64,000 nucleotides of DNA from positions 620,001 to 684,000 of the forward strand of contig NZ_FNJA01000002.1 in the NCBI RefSeq assembly GCF_900104385.1. Direction: 5' to 3'. Origin of the DNA: Rhodoferax sp. OV413 (lineage in GTDB: Bacteria; Pseudomonadota; Gammaproteobacteria; Burkholderiales; Burkholderiaceae_C). The notes below the pieces were generated by a model. The model ran no database searches, was not told the DNA's origin, and saw only the letters and a program-made list of their open reading frames with translations. The position numbers and the translations under genes were made by a program. This document shows positions 57,006 to 64,000 of the stretch, one piece after another. Position 1 is the stretch's first letter. The number at the start of each line of letters is the position of its first letter.

Positions 57006-58319
57006 ATGTCCCAAGACCCCACACCGTTCTTCCTGCTCAGCGATGCACCCGTTCCAGCGGCTTTGCAAGCGTGGGTAGGTTCGCGCCACAGCCTGTCTTT
57101 GCCCGCCTTGCCTGCCGACCCTGCCGTGCAGGAGTGGATGCGTGTCGCGGAACTGGGCCATTGTTGGCTGGTGGACGGTAGGGATGCACATGCATGGCGC
57201 AGCTGCGTGGCAGCCCTGCGCAGCGCGGGCTGGTTGGACGGCCTGCCTTGGGCACTCTGGCTGCCCGAGCCTGGCCTGCGGGACAGCCAAGCCTCCATGG
57301 CCTGGGAGCAGGGAGCGGTGGAGGTGTTTGATGCCGCGCAGGGAGAAGCTTTGGCGAACAGTGTCCACGCCTTGCTGCAGCGCCTGCGCTCGCCCCATGG
57401 GCAGGCCGCCCAGTTGCGCCGCGACCGTGCCGAGCAAAAGGCTTTGCGCGCCAGCCTGGACAACCTGCCGGCGCCCATCTTCATCAAGAACGCCGCCGGC
57501 GTCTACACCGAAGCCAACCAGTCCTTTGTGGACTTCTTGGGCCTGTCGCGTGAACAGATTATTGGCAAGACGGTGTATGACGTGGCGCCGCCGGAGTTGG
57601 CTGCGGTCTATGCCGATGCCGACCAGCGCCTGCTGGCATCCGGCGCACGGCAAATCTACGACACCCAGGTGCGCTGGGCCGACGGCGGCCTGCGCGAGGT
57701 GACCTTCTACAAGGCCGTGTTCCACGGCATGGACGGCGCACCCGCAGGGCAGGCCGGCGCCATTTTTGACATCACCGAGCGCAAGCGCATGGAGCGCCGT
57801 TTGCGCACCCTGGCAGAGACCGACAGCCTGACCGGCATCCTGAACCGGCGCAGCTTTATCGAGCAGGCAGAGCGCCGCATGCGCGATGCCCTGGCCGCGC
57901 AAGAGCCGGTCACCGTGATGCTGTTCGACCTGGACCATTTCAAGCAGATCAACGACCTGCAAGGCCATGCGGCGGGGGATGCGGTGCTGTGCCACATCAG
58001 CAGCGTGGTCGGCCAGCTGCTGCGCGCCGAGGACATGCTGGCGCGCATGGGCGGCGACGAATTCGCCATCATGCTGCACGGCGCGCTGGACGGCCAGGCC
58101 GTGGCCGAGCGTCTGCCCGCCGTGGTGGCCGCCACCCCCATGCTGCAAGCGGGCCAGCCCGTGGCGTGCACCATCAGCCTGGGGGCTTTGATCATCCATC
58201 CGGGGCAGCACAGCCTGGACAGCCTGCTGCACCAGGCCGACCTGGCCTTGTATGAGGCCAAGAACCAGGGGCGCAACCGCAGCGTGGTGCGCGACTACCG
58301 GCTGTTGAGCCCGGGCTAG
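57006..58319 (+). CDS. PAS-GGDEF diguanylate cyclase
   Basis: This 437-residue cytoplasmic protein has an uncharacterised N-terminal 135 residues. A PAS domain follows (about 140-255: LDNLPAPIFIKNAAGVYTEA through GAIFDITERKRM), then a GGDEF domain with GGDEF (349-353) and inhibitory site RAED (340-343). It should make cyclic di-GMP in response to a PAS ligand. ATG 57006 is chosen over a GTG at 56994. It lies opposite to hutG and hutF, between them. Confidence 0.9.
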   Translation: MSQDPTPFFLLSDAPVPAALQAWVGSRHSLSLPALPADPAVQEWMRVAELGHCWLVDGRDAHAWRSCVAALRSAGWLDGLPWALWLPEPGLRDSQASMAWEQGAVEVFDAAQGEALANSVHALLQRLRSPHGQAAQLRRDRAEQKALRASLDNLPAPIFIKNAAGVYTEANQSFVDFLGLSREQIIGKTVYDVAPPELAAVYADADQRLLASGARQIYDTQVRWADGGLREVTFYKAVFHGMDGAPAGQAGAIFDITERKRMERRLRTLAETDSLTGILNRRSFIEQAERRMRDALAAQEPVTVMLFDLDHFKQINDLQGHAAGDAVLCHISSVVGQLLRAEDMLARMGGDEFAIMLHGALDGQAVAERLPAVVAATPMLQAGQPVACTISLGALIIHPGQHSLDSLLHQADLALYEAKNQGRNRSVVRDYRLLSPG

Positions 58320-58348
58320 GCCCGGTCTGCGGCTCGGCGACCAGCACC

Positions 58349-59722
58349 TCATACCAGCGCCGAGCGCGCAGCGACGAACGCCGCCTGGGCCTGCGTCCGC
58401 AATGGGTGGTGGCTGCCGCTGGCAGTGCGCTGCTGGCCGGCGACCCAGACGGCATCGAGCGCGGAAGTGCGGTGGCTGCCGAACACATGGGCCGAGAACA
58501 TTTCGGGCGCCGGCAAACCGCACAGCGCCAGGTGCTGCGCATCCAGCACGCAGAAGTCGGCACGCTGGCCCACCGCCAGGCCCTGCGCGTTGCGGCCCGA
58601 GGCTTGCGCGCCGCCGGCCACAGCTTGGAGCAAGGTGGCCGTAGCCACTTGCGGCTGCTGCGCGCTGGCCAGCACATTGCGCTGGCGGAACTGCAGGCGC
58701 TGGCCGTATTCGAGCAGCAGCAGCTCCTCGGCGGCATTCACGCAGGCATGGCTGTCCGAGCCCAGGCCCCAGGCGCCGCCGTGGCCCAGCCAGCGCGGCA
58801 TGTCGAACAGGCCGTCGCCGAGGTTGGCTTCGGTGCTCGGGCAGATGCCGGCCACGGCGCCGCTGGCGGCGGCGCGTTGGTATTCGGATTCGCTCATGTG
58901 GGTGGCGTGGACCAGGCACCAGCGCGCATCGACCGGCGCGTGGTCCAGCAGCCATTCCACCGGGCGCTGGCCGCTCCAGGCCAGGCTGGCGTCGACTTCT
59001 GCGGTTTGCTCTGCGATATGGATGTGCACCGGCGCGCTGGCGTCGATGGCGTGCAGTCCAGCCACGGCGTCGCGCAGGCTGTCGGGCGGCACGGCGCGCA
59101 GCGAATGCGGCGCCATGCCCAGGCGCGCGCCCTGGGCGTCGCACAGGGGCTTCAGCGTTTCCAGCAGGCGCAGCATGGAGTCGGTGGAGCGGATGAATCT
59201 GCGCTGGCCTTCGTTCGGCGGCGTGCCGCCGAAGCCGCTGGTTTGGTACAGCACAGGCAACAGGGTGATGGCGATGCCGGCCGTCTGGGCGGCGCGCAGC
59301 AGGGCTTTGGACAGCTCGGCGTCGTCGGCATACGGCGTGCCGTCGGCGCTGTGGTGCAGGTAGTGGAATTCGCACACCGAGGTGTAGCCGGCTTCCAGCA
59401 TTTCGATGTACAGCCAGGTGGCGATGGCTTCGACCTGCTCGGGCGAGAGGCGGGCGGCGAACTGGTACATCAGCGTGCGCCAGCTCCAGAAGCTGTCTTG
59501 CGCGGCGCCGCGGAATTCGGTCAGGCCGGCCATGGCGCGCTGGAAGGCGTGGCTGTGGAGGTTGGGGAGGCCTGGGGTTAGGGGACCGGCGGTTGTCGGT
59601 GCGCCGTTGGGTTTGGTGTTGGGTGTGACTGTGGTGAGCTCGCCCAGGCTGTTCCATTGGAGCAGGACGTTTTTTTCCCAGCCGGTGGGGAGTAGGGCGT
59701 CTTTGGTGAAGAGGCTTGTCAT
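58349..59722 (-). CDS. hutF: Formimidoylglutamate deiminase
   Basis: This 457-residue metal-dependent amidohydrolase converts N-formimino-glutamate to N-formyl-glutamate and ammonia. The metal site residues appear in GLPNLHSHAFQRAMAG, PVHIHIAEQTAEV and LGSDSHACVNAAEE. The catalytic segment MAPHSLRAVPP is conserved. It is separated from hutI by the 576-base repeat region. Confidence 0.94.
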   Translation of the reverse strand: MTSLFTKDALLPTGWEKNVLLQWNSLGELTTVTPNTKPNGAPTTAGPLTPGLPNLHSHAFQRAMAGLTEFRGAAQDSFWSWRTLMYQFAARLSPEQVEAIATWLYIEMLEAGYTSVCEFHYLHHSADGTPYADDAELSKALLRAAQTAGIAITLLPVLYQTSGFGGTPPNEGQRRFIRSTDSMLRLLETLKPLCDAQGARLGMAPHSLRAVPPDSLRDAVAGLHAIDASAPVHIHIAEQTAEVDASLAWSGQRPVEWLLDHAPVDARWCLVHATHMSESEYQRAAASGAVAGICPSTEANLGDGLFDMPRWLGHGGAWGLGSDSHACVNAAEELLLLEYGQRLQFRQRNVLASAQQPQVATATLLQAVAGGAQASGRNAQGLAVGQRADFCVLDAQHLALCGLPAPEMFSAHVFGSHRTSALDAVWVAGQQRTASGSHHPLRTQAQAAFVAARSALV

Positions 59723-59769
59723 AGCTTTGTCTGGTTTATTGAGATCGTCGGCCGGGATGTGCGCCCGGC

Positions 59770-60260
59770 GGCGCAGTCACTTTTCTTTGTGTGGCCAAAG
59801 AAAAGTAACCAAAAGAAAGGCCACCCCCACTGTCTGCGCCCTTCGCTGGCGCTGCGGGAACCTGCGGTGCTCGCTGCAGTCGGGGTCTGGCTAAACTCGC
59901 TGCGCTCAAACAACGCCAGCCCTTGTCCGACTGCAGCTGTGCTCCTCGGCGCATACAGAGGGGGACCCCTAATGCGGGATCGGTGGCGCGCAGCGCCACA
60001 TCGCGCCTAGGGCGCGAGCCCGGCTTGCCGGGCTGGCTGTCCGCTCCCGACCCCACGCCGTGTGGCGTCGGCGAGTAGCGCAGGGCTGGGCGGATCAGGG
60101 CCCGCGACTGTTTGAGCGCAGCGAGTTCGAGCGGGACCCCGACCAGACCGAGCAACGCAGCGTGCCCGGAGCGCAGCGCAGGGACGACGACTTCGGCTCG
60201 CCTTTCTTTTGGGTACTTTTCTTTGGCGAAGCAAAGAAGAAGTACCTCGCCTGCCGGGGC
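59770..60260. repeat. Large imperfect palindrome between hutI and hutF
   Basis: The 576-base gap 59723-60298 has no credible gene and is mostly one element. Left arm 59795-59822 is the reverse complement of 60199-60227 with two mismatches. Inner arm 59894-59912 is a perfect 19-base reverse complement of 60109-60127. TCGCGCC-TAG-GGCGCGA sits at 60001-60017. All pairs share a centre near 60010. The ends carry local hairpins of their own (ACTTTTCTTTG/CAAAGAAAAGT at 59779-59806, and a near copy at 60215-60243). Confidence 0.8.
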
Positions 60261-60298
60261 GACTCCCGGCCGGGGATGCCGATTAAAACCAGTCCAAC

Positions 60299-61525
60299 TC
60301 ACAGCAAGCCTAAAGTATCCAACGCCACGCCCCCCTGCCGAACAATAGTGCGACGAGGCCGCTGCCCCAACCAGTACACCAGCTCCGCCGGCTCCTGCAA
60401 ATCCCACAGCACAAAGTTCGCCGCCCGCCCCACGGCGATGCTGCCGTGCGTTTCCTGCAAACCCAGCGCCCGGGCCGCGTGCGTGGTGATCCCCGCCAGC
60501 GCTTCCGGCACCGTCAGCCGGAACAGCGTGCAAGCCATGTTTGCCATCAGCAGCAGGCTCAGCGCCGGCGAGGTGCCGGGGTTGTGGTCGGTGGATACCG
60601 CCATCGGCACACCCGCAGCGCGCAAAGCCTCGATCGGCGGCAAATGCGTGTCGCGCAGCGTGTAGTAGGCGCCGGGCAGCAGCACGGCCACCGTGCCGGC
60701 AGCACGCATCGCCTCGATACCGGCCTGCGACAAATGCTCGATGTGGTCGCAGGACAAAGCGCCATAGCGCGCCGCCAGCGCCGAACCGCCCATGTCGGAC
60801 AGCTGTTCCGCATGCAGCTTCACCGGCAGCCCCAGAGCCCGCGAGGCTTTGAACACCTGCTCGGTTTCGGCCAGCGAAAACGCGATGCGCTCGCAGAACA
60901 CGTCGACCGCATCCACCAGGCCTTCGGCATGCAGCGTGGGCAGCATCTCATTGCACACCAGATCGATGTAATCCTGGCTGCGCCCCGTGTACTCGGGCGG
61001 GAGGGCGTGTGCGCCGAGGAAGGTGGTGCGAACCGTCACGCCAAAATCTTGGCCGAGGCGCCGGGCCACGCGCAGCTGCTTGCGTTCATGTTCCAGGCTC
61101 AGGCCGTAGCCGGACTTGATCTCGATCGCGCAAACGCCGTCATCCAGCAACTGCTGCAGCCGCGGCGCGGCCTGGGCATAGAGGGCGTCTTCGCTGGCGG
61201 CGCGCGTGGCCTTGACCGACGAGACAATGCCGCCGCCGGCCTTGGAAACCTCCTCGTAGCTGGCGCCGGCCAGACGCATCGCAAACTCATTCGCGCGTTG
61301 GCCGCCGTAGACCAGGTGCGTGTGGCAATCGACCAGGCCGGGCGTGGCCAGTGCGCCACGGGCGTCGATGCGCGGCAGGTCGGCGAAGGCTGCGGGCAGC
61401 GCCGCCAACTCTCCCATCCAGGCGATCTGGCCGTGCTGCACCGCCAGTGCGTTGGCCGTGCCGCCGTCGGCGAGGCGCAGGTTGTGCCAAAGGCCGTCGG
61501 CGCTGGGGTGTTGGGTTGTGCTCAT
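60299..61525 (-). CDS. hutI: Imidazolonepropionase
   Basis: This 408-residue amidohydrolase opens 4-imidazolone-5-propanoate to formiminoglutamate. The metal site is in [23 protein letters not shown] and [19 protein letters not shown]-type sequence ([15 protein letters not shown]) is also typical. It is the third step of histidine breakdown. Copy 10 of the repeat lies just upstream of its start. Confidence 0.95.
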   Translation of the reverse strand: MSTTQHPSADGLWHNLRLADGGTANALAVQHGQIAWMGELAALPAAFADLPRIDARGALATPGLVDCHTHLVYGGQRANEFAMRLAGASYEEVSKAGGGIVSSVKATRAASEDALYAQAAPRLQQLLDDGVCAIEIKSGYGLSLEHERKQLRVARRLGQDFGVTVRTTFLGAHALPPEYTGRSQDYIDLVCNEMLPTLHAEGLVDAVDVFCERIAFSLAETEQVFKASRALGLPVKLHAEQLSDMGGSALAARYGALSCDHIEHLSQAGIEAMRAAGTVAVLLPGAYYTLRDTHLPPIEALRAAGVPMAVSTDHNPGTSPALSLLLMANMACTLFRLTVPEALAGITTHAARALGLQETHGSIAVGRAANFVLWDLQEPAELVYWLGQRPRRTIVRQGGVALDTLGLL

Positions 61526-61530
61526 ATTTG

Positions 61531-61598
61531 GTTTGCTATTTAATTCATAGCTGCTTGCGCAGATGTTGATTGCGCTAGCGGCCTATTTCTTATAAATC
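61531..61598 (+). repeat. Copy 10 of the dispersed repeat
   Basis: GCTATTTAATTCATAGCTGC, then TGCGCAGATGTTGATTGCGC, AGCGGCC and TTTCTTATAAAT. It fills the hutI-hutD gap, and its terminal TTATAA contains the hutD stop codon on the minus strand. Confidence 0.8.
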
Positions 61599-62159
61599 AT
61601 GCAGGCTGACCCACACCAGCTGCGCATGGGTGTCCAGCGGCGTGGCCTGCCAGCCAGCGGCTGCATTCCACCACAGGCCGTGGCCGCTGACGCAGCGGAA
61701 ATCGTGCGCACCGCACTGCAGATGCCAGGCGCCGTTCAGGGCCAGCAGCAGGCCTTGGGCCGATGCCGGAATCTGCTGGGTGGCGCTGAGCACCTGCACC
61801 TCGGCGCGCAAGCGGCTGCGCCGTGTCATCACATTGAAATCGGTGGATGCGCCGCCCAGCAGATCGCAGTCCAGCGCCACGTCGCCAGAGAACGCGAAGG
61901 GCTGGCCCGGCGTGTCCAGCGCGTGGTCTATGCCCGGCGCATGCAGCCGTACGCCGTCGCCGCTCAGCAGCATGATCACCCGATCCACACCGGGGAAGGC
62001 CGAGAACGGCCCAGCCTGGGCGATGCTGGCGATGCTGACGCGCCAGTCGAAGCTGTCCATGCCCGCGCCCGCTGGCTGGCAGACGATCTCGCGCGTGGTG
62101 CCGCCGCCGTTCTTCCACGGCGTGGCGGGCAGGGTGGCGGTGTCGAAGCTGTGGATCAC
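61590..62159 (-). CDS. hutD: HutD family protein
   Basis: This 189-residue cupin-like protein of the HutD family starts MIHSFDTATLPATPWKNGGG and contains WRVSIASIAQAGPFSAFPGV and NVMTRR. In Pseudomonas HutD affects fitness on histidine, possibly by limiting the pathway, but has no proven catalytic role. It overlaps the hutH homologue by four bases, so both are co-translated. Confidence 0.92.
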   Translation of the reverse strand: MIHSFDTATLPATPWKNGGGTTREIVCQPAGAGMDSFDWRVSIASIAQAGPFSAFPGVDRVIMLLSGDGVRLHAPGIDHALDTPGQPFAFSGDVALDCDLLGGASTDFNVMTRRSRLRAEVQVLSATQQIPASAQGLLLALNGAWHLQCGAHDFRCVSGHGLWWNAAAGWQATPLDTHAQLVWVSLHDL

Positions 62160-63661
62160 GGCAGCAGTCCTGAAGGTGTGCGCAGCAGCTTGGCGGCCGT
62201 GGCAATGTCAGGCGCCAAGAAGCGGTCGGCATCGTAAGACGGTACTTGTTGGCGCAGCAATTGCCAGGCTTTACCGGTGCCCTGGCCGAAGCGCTGTGTC
62301 TTCAGGAACTCGAAGGCCTGCGCGGCCAGCAGGTATTCGATGGCCAGGATCTGCGTCAGGTTTTCGGTGGACTTGTGCAGGTCCAGCGCCGCGCTGGTGC
62401 CTAGGCTTAAATGGTCTTCCTGGTTGCCGGAGGTGATGAAGTTGTCGACCACCACCGGCTGGGCCAGGCGGCGGTTTTCGCCAGCCAGCGAGGCCGCGGT
62501 GTACTGGGTGATCATGAGTCCTGAATTCACCCCCGGCTCGGCCACCAGAAAAGCCGGCAGGCCGCTGACCAGCGGGTTCACCAGCCGGTCGATGCGGCGC
62601 TCGGCCACACCGCCGAGTTCGGCCACGGCGATACGCAGCAGGTCGGCCGCCATGGCCACCGATTCGCCGTGCGGATTGGCCTGCGAGACCACGCGGTAGG
62701 CATCCGGTGTGCCCAGCAGCAGCGGGTTGTCGGTGGCGGAATTCAGCTCGGTTTCGATCTGCCGTGCCGCGTGCGCGATCTGGTCGCGGCAGGCGCCGTG
62801 GATCTGCGGCATTGAGCGGATGCTCAGGGCATCCTGCGTGCGGATGCCGCGGCTGCTGGCGATGACTTCGCTGCCTTCGAGCAGGCTGCGCAGGTTGCGG
62901 CCTACTTGCTGCATGCCGGGGTGCGGCTTCAGCGCCAGTATCTCGGCATCAAAGGCGTCGGTCTGGCCGCGCAGCGCCTCAAAACTCATCGCGCCCACTA
63001 CATCGGCCCAGTCGGCCAGGCGCTCCACGTCGGCCAGCGCCAGTGCGGCCAGGCCGGTCATGCAGGGCGTGCCGTTGACCAGGCACAGGCCGTCCTTGGC
63101 GCCCAGCACCAGCGGTTGCAGGCCGATGGCGGCCAGCGCCTCGGCAGCCGGCTGGGTGCGGCCCTGGAACTGCACCTCGCCGACGCCCAGCAGCGCCACG
63201 CTGATGTGCGCCATGTGCGTGAGGTAGCCGACCGAGCCCTGTGACGGCACGCAGGGCGTGACACCATGGTTCAGCAGCGCCAGCAGGCCTTCAACCACCT
63301 GGGGCTGCAGGCCCGAATAGCCTTGCGAGAAATTGGCCAGCGCGGCGACCAGGATGGCGCGGGTCTGCGCTACCGTCAGCAGCGGGCCTACGCCGACCGC
63401 ATGGCTGAGCAAGGTGTTTTTCGACAGCTGGGCCAGTTGCTCGCCGTGCAGCAGCACATTGCTCAGGGCGCCGAGTCCGGTGCTGATGCCGTAGGCGCGT
63501 TCGCCGCTGGCAACGATGCGGTCCACAATGGCGCGGGCATTGGCGATGCGGCTCCAGGCTGCGTCCGACAGCGCCAGCGGCGCGCCATCGCGGCCCACGG
63601 CGACCAGCTCGCGCCAGCCCAGAGGGGCGTCGCCGAGGGTGATGGTGGTGGGGGTGTTCAT
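62156..63661 (-). CDS. Histidine ammonia-lyase homologue lacking the MIO cofactor triad
   Basis: This is a 501-residue member of the aromatic amino acid lyase superfamily with HutH-like length and overall motifs: AYGISTGLG near residue 55, NQEDHLSLG, SDNPLL-like NSATDNPLLLG. Where HutH has GSVGASGDLAPL, this protein has GSVGYLTHMAHI (residues 142-153), so the Ala-Ser-Gly triad that cyclises to the MIO group is absent. The Tyr corresponding to HutH Tyr280 is L279, and the Phe corresponding to Phe329 is P330. It is in the hut cluster, but histidine deamination by the known mechanism looks impossible. A true hutH, and hutU, may lie beyond the window edge. Confidence 0.85.
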   Translation of the reverse strand: MNTPTTITLGDAPLGWRELVAVGRDGAPLALSDAAWSRIANARAIVDRIVASGERAYGISTGLGALSNVLLHGEQLAQLSKNTLLSHAVGVGPLLTVAQTRAILVAALANFSQGYSGLQPQVVEGLLALLNHGVTPCVPSQGSVGYLTHMAHISVALLGVGEVQFQGRTQPAAEALAAIGLQPLVLGAKDGLCLVNGTPCMTGLAALALADVERLADWADVVGAMSFEALRGQTDAFDAEILALKPHPGMQQVGRNLRSLLEGSEVIASSRGIRTQDALSIRSMPQIHGACRDQIAHAARQIETELNSATDNPLLLGTPDAYRVVSQANPHGESVAMAADLLRIAVAELGGVAERRIDRLVNPLVSGLPAFLVAEPGVNSGLMITQYTAASLAGENRRLAQPVVVDNFITSGNQEDHLSLGTSAALDLHKSTENLTQILAIEYLLAAQAFEFLKTQRFGQGTGKAWQLLRQQVPSYDADRFLAPDIATAAKLLRTPSGLLP

Positions 63662-64000
63662 TTAAGCTGCAGCCCTTTCCTGGTGGCCGGAATTGAACTG
63701 GCGGAAGCGCTCGGAACTGGCGGCGCCAAACACATCGGCCGGCGCGCCTTCCACATCCACCAGGCCCTGGTGCATGAAGACCACGCGGTTCGACACATTG
63801 CGGGCAAAGCCCATTTCGTGCGTCACCACCAACATAGTACGGCCCTCTTCGGCCAACGATCGCATCACCTTCAAGACCTCGCCGACCAGCTCGGGGTCGA
63901 GGGCCGAGGTGGGTTCATCGAATAGCATCACCTGCGGGCGCATGGCCAGCGCGCGGGCAATCGCCACGCGCTGTTGCTGGCCGCCAGACAGGTGGGCGGG
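63662..64000 (-). CDS. Amino-acid ABC transporter ATP-binding protein (5' part outside window)
   Basis: These are the C-terminal 112 residues of a GlnQ/HisP-type ATPase, with signature [15 protein letters not shown], Walker [14 protein letters not shown]-loop [10 protein letters not shown] and the terminal [12 protein letters not shown]. The frame is open to the window end. The stop abuts the start of the hutH homologue, which suggests histidine or urocanate uptake as its role; this is inferred from position. Confidence 0.9.
   Translation of the reverse strand, partial: PAHLSGGQQQRVAIARALAMRPQVMLFDEPTSALDPELVGEVLKVMRSLAEEGRTMLVVTHEMGFARNVSNRVVFMHQGLVDVEGAPADVFGAASSERFRQFNSGHQERAAA

Noticed and set aside
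56901-59657. Very long (918-codon) minus-strand open frame across the PAS-GGDEF and hutF genes
   Set aside because: It runs antisense to the cyclase and in a different frame from hutF. Its composition is the Arg/Ala/His/Gln-rich type seen in high-GC shadow frames, and both overlapped genes have clear family motifs.
60060-60665. Open frames inside the hutI-hutF gap, for example 59736-60533 and 60060-60665
   Set aside because: They run through the large palindrome and into hutI in the wrong frame; no motifs and no start signals.
62156-63661. Frameshift or deletion making the hutH homologue a pseudogene
   Set aside because: The frame is intact over 501 codons. The triad region is replaced by a coherent different sequence, other active-site positions also differ, and hutD overlaps it normally.

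Overview
The window looks like chromosomal DNA of a high-GC betaproteobacterium of the family Comamonadaceae, broadly Rhodoferax-like. The basis is protein-level resemblance of the ribosomal, Hut and Glp proteins, a detached rplN-rplQ ribosomal operon, and two kinds of intergenic repeat typical of that family. No phage, plasmid, transposase or CRISPR signature was seen. Placement below family level is a guess.

Layout. 1-4384: four co-directional genes in the order methyltransferase, membrane histidine kinase, receiver-kinase hybrid, response regulator. This matches the phcBSRQ quorum-sensing operon of Ralstonia. 4356-6579: pncC, pgpA and an M14-type carboxypeptidase. 6797-7066: a small unknown gene behind two identical palindromes. 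7186-18183: a glycerol regulon, with glpK and glpR on the minus strand and, divergently, a glycerol ABC importer (glpS-T-P-Q-U-V), glpD and a HAD phosphatase. 18216-27371: a ribosomal block with its own promoter (rplN to rplO, secY, rpmJ, rpsM-K-D, rpoA, rplQ), ending in the initiator tRNA and a terminator.

27537-35127: proQ, a molybdopterin oxidoreductase, a LivK-type binding protein, an M20 amidohydrolase, coaX and an odd receiver protein. 35124-40389: a persulfide dioxygenase-rhodanese fusion, then a small catabolic operon (TctC-type binding protein, tannase-like esterase, DUF3237) divergent from a LuxR regulator. 40392-48744: a CorA-like transporter, then a TetR-controlled RND efflux operon. 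48804-55980: mtfA, an alpha/beta hydrolase, a MASE-type diguanylate cyclase, and an AraC/NTF2/MFS/cupin cluster. 56055-64000: histidine utilisation genes (hutG, hutF, hutI, hutD, a hutH homologue and an amino-acid ABC ATPase) on the minus strand, interrupted by an opposing PAS-GGDEF gene and by a large palindrome.

Most notable points. The hutH homologue lacks the Ala-Ser-Gly triad that forms the MIO cofactor, and two further catalytic aromatic residues. GlpS and GlpT carry complementary defects that would leave one canonical and one degenerate ATP site. A phcBSRQ-like operon occurs outside Ralstonia/Cupriavidus. Ten copies of a roughly 60-bp double-hairpin repeat are spread over the window; one lies in frame inside a coding sequence and one supplies a start codon. 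A roughly 450-bp imperfect palindrome splits the hut genes.
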